Shown here one piece after another: positions 15,428 through 20,373 of a stretch of 20,373 bases of DNA (position 1 is its first letter; every line of letters begins with the position of its first letter). This stretch comes from Lachnospiraceae bacterium (GTDB taxonomy: Bacteria > Bacillota_A > Clostridia > Lachnospirales > Lachnospiraceae): assembly GCA_009774655.1 (NCBI GenBank), contig VSOD01000021.1:1-20373 (forward strand), in the 5' to 3' direction. The notes beneath the pieces are model-generated. The model searched no databases and had not been told where the DNA came from. It saw only the letters and a program-made list of their open reading frames with translations. The position numbers were made by a program, and so were the translations under genes.

Positions 15428-16396
15428 TTATTTAAAAGGAATCACGCCGCCATCATATTTACCGTTAATAAACTCTGTGATCTCATCTGATTTCAATACA
15501 TCTACAAGCGCTTTAATGGCCTCACTGCTCTCATTGCCTTCTTTTACGGCAATCACATTCACATAGGTCTTCGCCGCCTCGGAATCAGCCTGCTCGTAGG
15601 CAACCGCATCCCTGGCTACGGAGAAACCTGCCTCAAGTGCGTAGTTACCGTTCAGGACAACAAACGCAACCTCATCTTTTACTCTCGGCACCTGTGCCGC
15701 CTCCAGCTCCTGGATCTCAATCTCATTGGGATTGTCAACGATGTCTCTCACGGTCGCCTCCAGGCCCACACCGTCCTTCAGGGTGATGATACCGTTATCC
15801 TGCAGCAGCAGAAGGGCTCTCGCCTCATTGGTCGTATCATTGGGCACTGCGATCACATCGCCTTTCTCCAGCGTGGTCAGATCACTCTTCGTGCCGGGAT
15901 AGATGCCGAAAGGCTCATAGTGGATGCCGCCTGCATTGACAAGATGCGTACCCTGCTCCTCATTGAAGGAATCCAGATAGGGAATATGCTGGAAATAGTT
16001 GGCGTCGAATTCACCGCTCTCCACAACCTGATTCGGCTGTACATAATCGTTGAACACGGTCACTTCCAAAGTCCAGCCCTGTGCTGCCAGAAGGGGCGCT
16101 GCCTCTTCCAGGATCTCAGCGTGAGGTGTAGCGGATGCTGCGATGGTGATCGTGCCTTTGGACTCTGCCGCCTCGCCTGTTTCTTCCGCGTCTGCAGCCT
16201 CATCTTCTGCTGCCGCCCCGTCTTCTGCGGGTGTCGTCTCTTCTTCCACAGGAGCTGCCGCTTCCGTGTCCTCCGCTTCGCTCTGTGCCGCCTCACTCTG
16301 TCCGGACGCTGCACTGTCAGCGGAACCGCCGCACGCTGTCAGGGTACCAAGCGCCATAACGGCTGTCAAAATAGCTGCGATAAATTTTTTCTTCAT
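15428..16396 (-). CDS. metQ: Methionine ABC transporter substrate-binding lipoprotein
   Basis: 322 residues. GGAGGAG is six bases before the ATG. A lipoprotein signal peptide ends at the lipobox LTAC (C22), so the mature protein is lipid-anchored on the outer face of the membrane. Residues 24-80 are an unusually long Ala/Glu/Asp-rich linker. The NlpA/MetQ domain starts at GTITIAASATPHAEIL and includes FDANYFQHIPYLDSFN, PNDTTNEARALLLL and DEVAFVVLNGNYAL, which are family hallmarks for methionine binding. It works with MetI and MetN upstream. The 163-base gap from metI holds an imperfect GC-rich inverted repeat around GCAGCTGC but no clear promoter. It is longer than typical MetQ proteins because of the linker. 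Specificity for L- or D-methionine cannot be read from sequence. Confidence 0.95.
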   Translation of the reverse strand: MKKKFIAAILTAVMALGTLTACGGSADSAASGQSEAAQSEAEDTEAAAPVEEETTPAEDGAAAEDEAADAEETGEAAESKGTITIAASATPHAEILEEAAPLLAAQGWTLEVTVFNDYVQPNQVVESGEFDANYFQHIPYLDSFNEEQGTHLVNAGGIHYEPFGIYPGTKSDLTTLEKGDVIAVPNDTTNEARALLLLQDNGIITLKDGVGLEATVRDIVDNPNEIEIQELEAAQVPRVKDEVAFVVLNGNYALEAGFSVARDAVAYEQADSEAAKTYVNVIAVKEGNESSEAIKALVDVLKSDEITEFINGKYDGGVIPFK

Positions 16397-16559
16397 AAAT
16401 ACTCCTCCATTTCTGCCCAGCCTGCAGCTGCGGGCTCAAGCACAAGTTTCTATCTGAAAGCCAATGTACGGTATCGTGTTTCCTTTACCGCACATAACTT
16501 TGAGATCCGTATATTACACGGCTGCCCCGACATACTCTGATGTCCTGGCCAAATCCGGT

Positions 16560-17234
16560 CTATCTCTGCCTGCGGTCCAGCTTCACCGACATCTTCATGC
16601 CCAGCGTCTGGAAGATCTGCACCAGCACCACCAGCAGCACTACCGCCACAAACATGATCTCTTCTTCATAGCGGTAATAGCCGTAACGCATGGCGATATC
16701 TCCGAGACCGCCGCCGCCGACGATACCTGCCATCGCCGAATAGCCAAGGATCGTACCAAGTGCAATCGTCACCCCCACCAAAATGGAAGTCCTGGCCTCC
16801 ACCAGCAGCACATGCATGATGATCGTCATAGTGCCCGCTCCCATACTCTGCGCCGCCTCGATCACGCCCCGGTCCACCTCATTGATGGAAGACTCGATCA
16901 TACGGCCGATAAAAGGAGCCGCAGCCAGCGTAAGCGGAACCACCGTAGCCGCCGTGCCGTAGCTTCTGCCAACCAGCGCCTTGGTCAGCGGCATCACCAG
17001 GATCAGCAGGATCAGAAAAGGGATACTCCTGACGATATTGGCAATCACGTCCAGCACTTTGTAGATCACTGCATTGGGCCTGACACCGTTTTTGTCCGTC
17101 ACCGCAAGAGCAATTCCCATAGGCAGCCCCAGAAGATAGCCGAACAATGTTGACAGCAGTGTCATAAAAAGGGTCTCCTTAATGCCGTCCATCATCATGA
17201 CCGTCATTTCATTTGTCCATTCACTAAACCACAT
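16560..17234 (-). CDS. metI: Methionine ABC transporter permease
   Basis: 224 residues with five predicted membrane helices. The sequence shows the MetI signature: ETLFMTLLSTLFGYLLGLPMGI near the N-terminus, VRSIPFLILLILVMPLT, the cytoplasmic coupling loop EAAQSMGAG (EAA motif that contacts the ATPase), GYSAMAGIVGGGGLGDIAMRYGY, and a final helix with a basic end (KLDRRQR). The start overlaps the metN stop by 11 bases, so translation is coupled. It forms the membrane channel of the MetNIQ methionine importer. Length is typical of the family. Confidence 0.96.
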   Translation of the reverse strand: MWFSEWTNEMTVMMMDGIKETLFMTLLSTLFGYLLGLPMGIALAVTDKNGVRPNAVIYKVLDVIANIVRSIPFLILLILVMPLTKALVGRSYGTAATVVPLTLAAAPFIGRMIESSINEVDRGVIEAAQSMGAGTMTIIMHVLLVEARTSILVGVTIALGTILGYSAMAGIVGGGGLGDIAMRYGYYRYEEEIMFVAVVLLVVLVQIFQTLGMKMSVKLDRRQR

Positions 17235-18294
17235 AGCCGTCCACCTCCTCGACCGCCAGGCCCCTCTGCGTCAGGTATTCCTTCATATCGGCCTGCATCT
17301 GCACGTCATCCGGCAGGCTTAAGATCATCTCTCCTCTGGCGATACCTTCCACATTCTTGGTATCCGCCCGCAGGATGTTGATCGGCTGTCCGAAACGCAG
17401 CACCATATTGGCAATGACCGGCTCGAAGGACGAGTTCACGGAAAAGACGATGCGGATACAGCATTTGCCTTTCATCATATCCTTCTGGTGGCCTTCCAGT
17501 GTGCGCCGCTCCTCCCCTTTTCCCTTGACGATCAGCTCTTTGGCCTCTTTCGTCTTCGGATGGGAAAAGATCTCCGACACCCGGCCCTGCTCCACCAGAC
17601 GGCCGCCGCCGATGATCGCCACATGGGAGCAGATCTCCCGCACCACCGACATCTCATGCGTAATGATCACGATCGTGATCCCGTAATCTTTATTGATCTG
17701 TTTCAAAAGCTGCAGGATGGACTGTGTCGTCTGCGGATCCAGGGCACTGGTGGCCTCATCGCACAGCAGGATCTTGGGATTGGCCGCCAGCGCTCTGGCG
17801 ATCGCCACACGCTGCTTCTGTCCGCCGGACAGCTGGGACGGATATGCCTTCGCCTTCTCCGTCAGTCCCACGATCTGTAAAAGCTCCTCCGCCCTTTTTC
17901 TGGCATCCTTCCTGCTCATGGTGCCTTTCCTGCCGCCGTCCTTCTTCCCCACGCCGGCATAGAGCAGCGGAAAACATATATTATCAATGACATTCTTCTG
18001 CATCAGCAGATTAAAATGCTGAAAGATCATCGCGATCTCAGCCCGCTGCGCACGCAGCTCCTTCTCTGAGAGCATGCTTAAATCACGGCCCTCGATCTCC
18101 ACGGTGCCCCCTGTCGGCCGCTCCAGAAAATTCAGGCAGCGCACCAGCGTACTCTTCCCGGCGCCCGACATGCCGATGATCCCGTAGATATCCCCTGCCT
18201 GAATGGAAAGGTTGATATCCTGCAGTGCTTCCACATCGGCGTCCTTCGTCACGAATGTCTTACCCAGGTTACGAACTTCTATCATTCCTGCCAT
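17224..18294 (-). CDS. metN: Methionine ABC transporter ATP-binding protein
   Basis: 356 residues from the ATG at 18292-18294 (start MAGMIEVRNLGKTF), preceded by AAAGGA nine bases upstream. A longer frame from 18360 starts within the putative promoter, so I reject it. Walker A is GMSGAGKST, the ABC signature LSGGQKQRVAIARAL, Walker B ILLCDEATSALD, and the switch His is in IVIITHEM. The C-terminal NIL (ACT-like) domain, about 260-356, binds methionine and inhibits transport when the cell is replete, as known for MetN. It overlaps metI. No SAM or T-box riboswitch fits in the 80-base space before it. Confidence 0.96.
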   Translation of the reverse strand: MAGMIEVRNLGKTFVTKDADVEALQDINLSIQAGDIYGIIGMSGAGKSTLVRCLNFLERPTGGTVEIEGRDLSMLSEKELRAQRAEIAMIFQHFNLLMQKNVIDNICFPLLYAGVGKKDGGRKGTMSRKDARKRAEELLQIVGLTEKAKAYPSQLSGGQKQRVAIARALAANPKILLCDEATSALDPQTTQSILQLLKQINKDYGITIVIITHEMSVVREICSHVAIIGGGRLVEQGRVSEIFSHPKTKEAKELIVKGKGEERRTLEGHQKDMMKGKCCIRIVFSVNSSFEPVIANMVLRFGQPINILRADTKNVEGIARGEMILSLPDDVQMQADMKEYLTQRGLAVEEVDGYVV

Positions 18295-18331
18295 TTCGCT
18301 TTGTCCTTTCGTAAATGGTCTGTCCCTGACT

Positions 18332-18360
18332 ACTTTAGCATGAAAGGCAAAATTTATCAA
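18332..18360 (-). promoter_or_regulatory. Possible metNIQ promoter in the cysK-metN gap
   Basis: On the minus strand TTGATA (18355-18360) and TAAAGT (18332-18337) are 17 bases apart, 37 bases before the metN start. No obvious terminator follows cysK, so metNIQ may be transcribed both from here and from the cysK promoter. Confidence 0.45.
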
Positions 18361-18374
18361 GTAAACTTGTGGTT

Positions 18375-19310
18375 CTATCCTTCAAACAGCGGTGTGGACA
18401 GATAGCGGTCCCCGGAATCGGGAAGCAGCGCTACGATCGTTCTGCCCTGATTCTCCGGTCGCCTGGCAAGCTCCGCAGCGGCATGGAGCGCAGCGCCGGA
18501 GGAGATTCCCACAAGAAGCCCTTCTTCTGCCGCCAGCATCCTGCCGGCCGCGAAGGCTTCCTCATCGGAAACCCTGACAACCTCGTCATAGATATCCGTA
18601 TTCAATACTTCCGGCACAAAGCCTGCACCGATCCCCTGAATCCTGTGCGCGCCGGCCGCACCGCCCGACAGCACCGGACTGCCTGCCGGCTCCACCGCCA
18701 CGATCTTAACTGCGGGATTCTTCTCTTTCAGATATTCGCCCACGCCGGTGATCGTACCGCCGGTGCCCACACATGCCACAAAAATATCCACCTGGCCGTC
18801 TGTATCCTCCCAGATCTCCGGACCCGTAGACTGCCTGTGCGCCGCCGGGTTGGCCGGATTTACGAACTGGCCCGGTATCATGGAACCCGGTATGGACGCC
18901 TGCAGCTCCTCAGCCTTCTCGATCGCGCCTGCCATCCCTTTTGCCCCGTCGGTCAGTACAAGTTCGGCGCCGTAAGCCCGCAGCAGCGTCCGCCGTTCCA
19001 CGCTCATGGTCTCCGGCAGGGTCAGAATCGCTTTATATCCCCTGGCCGCCGCCACCGCCGCCAGACCGATCCCCGTATTGCCGGAAGTAGGCTCGATGAT
19101 CGTCGCACCGGGCTTAAGTCTCCCCGCCTTCTCCGCCTCCTCGATCATATGCAGCGCCACCCGGTCCTTCACCGATCCGGCCGGATTCAGGTACTCCGGC
19201 TTCACCAGCAGCTTTACGCCTGTAATACCATGGTTCTTCTCAAAATTACCGATCTCCAGCAACGGCGTTTGGCCGATCAGCTCGGCCACGCTTTTTTTAA
19301 TATTTGACAT
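18375..19310 (-). CDS. cysK: Cysteine synthase (O-acetylserine sulfhydrylase), PLP-dependent
   Basis: 311 residues. AAGGAGA precedes the ATG at 19308-19310. The enzyme makes L-cysteine from O-acetyl-L-serine and sulfide in the cytoplasm. The PLP-binding lysine is K48 in LNPAGSVKDR; the phosphate and substrate loops are PTSGNTG (74-80) and GTGGTITGVGEYL. IGQTPLLEI near the N-terminus and the C-terminal LLPDSGDRYLST are family hallmarks. The length is normal for CysK. Followed by metNIQ, giving a sulfur amino acid cluster. CysM or a cystathionine beta-synthase-like relative is less likely given the motif set. Confidence 0.95.
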   Translation of the reverse strand: MSNIKKSVAELIGQTPLLEIGNFEKNHGITGVKLLVKPEYLNPAGSVKDRVALHMIEEAEKAGRLKPGATIIEPTSGNTGIGLAAVAAARGYKAILTLPETMSVERRTLLRAYGAELVLTDGAKGMAGAIEKAEELQASIPGSMIPGQFVNPANPAAHRQSTGPEIWEDTDGQVDIFVACVGTGGTITGVGEYLKEKNPAVKIVAVEPAGSPVLSGGAAGAHRIQGIGAGFVPEVLNTDIYDEVVRVSDEEAFAAGRMLAAEEGLLVGISSGAALHAAAELARRPENQGRTIVALLPDSGDRYLSTPLFEG

Positions 19311-19351
19311 GCTCTCTCCTTCTCTCTTATGACTGTCTGCTGTTTTTATTT

Positions 19352-19368
19352 CCTACTTAAGCGGTAGG
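19352..19368. promoter_or_regulatory. Palindrome in the cysK leader, possible Rrf2/CymR-type operator
   Basis: CCTAC and GTAGG flank 7 bases, a few bases downstream of the predicted cysK transcription start. Position and symmetry would suit a repressor site for a cysteine regulator; no regulator gene is present to confirm it. Confidence 0.35.
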
Positions 19369-19382
19369 TTTATATTGTATTG

Positions 19383-19411
19383 ATATTACACCCTGCTTTG
19401 CGTGCTGTCAA
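19383..19411 (-). promoter_or_regulatory. cysK promoter
   Basis: On the minus strand a perfect TTGACA (19406-19411) and TAATAT (19383-19388) are 17 bases apart, 72 bases before the cysK start. Confidence 0.65.
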
Positions 19412-19467
19412 TCATTATTTTATACAGTTTTCTTCTTCCTTGCAATTCCCGCCCAAACTCAGTAAAC

Positions 19468-19473
19468 TATACT
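19468..19473 (+). promoter_or_regulatory. Possible -10 box of the divergent AraC-family gene
   Basis: TATACT lies 47 bases before the gene start with no good -35 at 17 bases; TTGCAA (19440-19445) is 22 bases upstream, or 17 bases from an alternative TAAACT (19463-19468). The promoter is either weak or activator-dependent. Confidence 0.35.
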
Positions 19474-19520
19474 ATAGCAAACGACATAACAACAAATCAT
19501 ATTAAGGAGCATCCCTGCCC

Positions 19521-20373
19521 ATGTATCCTGCACAACCTCAACCGTCAACGCTGAAAGAAATCCGCCTTCACGGCACAAAATCCTTCCCCTGTGCGGTCTA
19601 CAGAACCCGCTCCGGCAGAAAAGGCACCCTTGTCAAGCATCACTGGCATGACGAGGTGGAAATCCTCTACTTTTCCGGCGGGGCTTTCCGTCTGGACATC
19701 AATATGGAACAGTTTCCGATCCATTCCGAATGCCTCTACTTCATCAATCCCGGTGAACTGCACAGCATCATCACGGAATCCGCAGGCAGCTATGAAGATG
19801 CCGTGGTCTTTTCTCCGGATACCTTGAGCTTTGATTCCTGTGACACGGCCCAGGTGCAGCTGATCCAGCCCATCAAACAGGGGCGGATGCGCTTTCCACG
19901 CTGCCTGACACCGCAGCATCCGGCTTTCGGTGCACTGCAGAGCGCCTTCATGGATATCCTGCACACCTTCCGCCGTGCGCAGCAGAAAGAGGCCTTTCAG
20001 AGTGAGACCTTTCAGGAGAAAATTTCCTGGGAGCAGCCCACCCAGAACGAACTGCCGGGTGATCTTTCCGCCGTCACCGATGACCTGACCAGTCAATTAT
20101 ACATCAAGGCATCGCTTCTCTTCCTGCTGGCCACGCTCTCCGAGCACCGGCTTTTCACACCGACAGAGGCAGACTATGACAAGCGCGTGGAAGACATCAA
20201 GGCCGTTCTCACCTACATCAAAGACAACTACAAAGAAAAAATCTACATCTCCGACCTGGCGGCGCAGATCAGCCTCAACGAACAATATTTCTGCCGTTTT
20301 TTCAAAAAAGCCATCGGCCGCACGCCCATGGAGTATATCGTCGTGTGTCGGTGGGGGGGGGGGGGGGGGGGGG
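19521..20373 (+). CDS. AraC-family transcriptional regulator, truncated by the contig end
   Basis: The ATG at 19521 is preceded by AAGGAG (19504-19509), and the frame stays open to the edge (about 284 codons, the last several being poly-Gly from the terminal G run). The N-terminal part is a cupin-type sensor (VKHHWHDEVEILYFSGG at about residues 39-55, YFINPGELHSI further on), as in sugar- or metabolite-responsive AraC proteins. The C-terminal HTH begins at about residue 220: DIKAVLTYIKDNYKEKIYISDLAAQISLNEQYFCRFFKK, then GRTPMEYIVVCR (pieces of the first HTH and linker helix). The second HTH is missing. Divergent from cysK, with no further context to suggest its target; the ligand is unknown. 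Confidence 0.88.
   Translation, partial: MYPAQPQPSTLKEIRLHGTKSFPCAVYRTRSGRKGTLVKHHWHDEVEILYFSGGAFRLDINMEQFPIHSECLYFINPGELHSIITESAGSYEDAVVFSPDTLSFDSCDTAQVQLIQPIKQGRMRFPRCLTPQHPAFGALQSAFMDILHTFRRAQQKEAFQSETFQEKISWEQPTQNELPGDLSAVTDDLTSQLYIKASLLFLLATLSEHRLFTPTEADYDKRVEDIKAVLTYIKDNYKEKIYISDLAAQISLNEQYFCRFFKKAIGRTPMEYIVVCRWGGGGGG
20353..20373. other. Terminal homopolymer of 21 G, probable artefact
   Basis: The last 21 bases are all G and interrupt an AraC HTH coding frame. Poly-G tails are typical of two-colour short-read chemistry where no signal is read as G, so the true contig end is probably near 20350. Confidence 0.8.

Noticed and set aside
18295..18374. A SAM or T-box riboswitch before metN
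   Set aside because: Only 80 bases separate cysK and metN, too short for either, and no S-box or T-box core sequence is present.
18369..19307. A 312-codon plus-strand frame opposite cysK
   Set aside because: It is the exact antisense of cysK, whose PLP and substrate motifs are intact, and has no ribosome site or recognisable motif.
19545..20096. A 183-codon minus-strand frame opposite the AraC-family gene
   Set aside because: The plus strand encodes a clear cupin plus AraC HTH with a good AAGGAG site; the minus frame is a shadow.
1..20373. CRISPR arrays, tRNA or rRNA genes, insertion sequences
   Set aside because: I saw no regularly spaced repeats, tRNA cloverleaf, rRNA sequence, or transposase frame with terminal inverted repeats.

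Overview
The window looks like a contig from a Gram-positive gut-type clostridium, most likely a member of the Lachnospiraceae. The basis is strong AGGAGG-type ribosome sites, Agr-type peptide signalling, MetNIQ with a lipoprotein substrate-binding protein, and moderate GC. No rRNA or other phylogenetic marker is present, so the family call is an inference. The right edge ends in a run of 21 G inside a gene, which looks like a sequencing or assembly artefact at a contig end.

Positions 1-12947 (all minus strand) appear to be one long operon, read from right to left. It begins with a 46-residue AgrD autoinducer peptide precursor (12807-12947). A fusion of an AgrB processing protease to an extracellular-type VWA region and a C-terminal FHA-like domain follows (10501-12810). 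Next come a 726-residue putative contractile-sheath protein (8316-10496), two tandem Hcp/tail-tube-like paralogues (7862-8293 and 7419-7844), a DnaJ-domain protein, two FHA proteins, an apparently intact PP2C phosphatase, and a degenerate PP2C joined to a membrane segment, helical repeats and a coiled coil. The operon continues with an unrecognised 419-residue protein and an Rhs/YD-repeat protein whose N-terminus is a PAAR-like DUF4280 domain; it runs off the left edge. Sheath, tube, PAAR-like tip on an Rhs effector, and FHA/PP2C regulation together suggest a T6SS-like contractile injection system in a Gram-positive bacterium. Baseplate, VgrG spike, kinase and recycling ATPase are not seen and could lie beyond the left edge.

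Positions 13083-15302 (minus) carry the matching two-component system: AgrA-type LytTR response regulator, then AgrC-type GHKL histidine kinase. They have their own promoter and an apparent terminator before agrD. The implied circuit is: AgrC senses the peptide, AgrA activates the agrD promoter, and the whole injection operon including its own signal gene is switched on at quorum. This is inference from gene order and promoter sequences.

Positions 15314-19411 (minus) are housekeeping sulfur metabolism: cysK (cysteine synthase), then metN, metI, metQ (methionine ABC importer), ended by a clear intrinsic terminator. Positions 19521-20373 (plus) hold a divergent AraC-family regulator truncated by the contig end.
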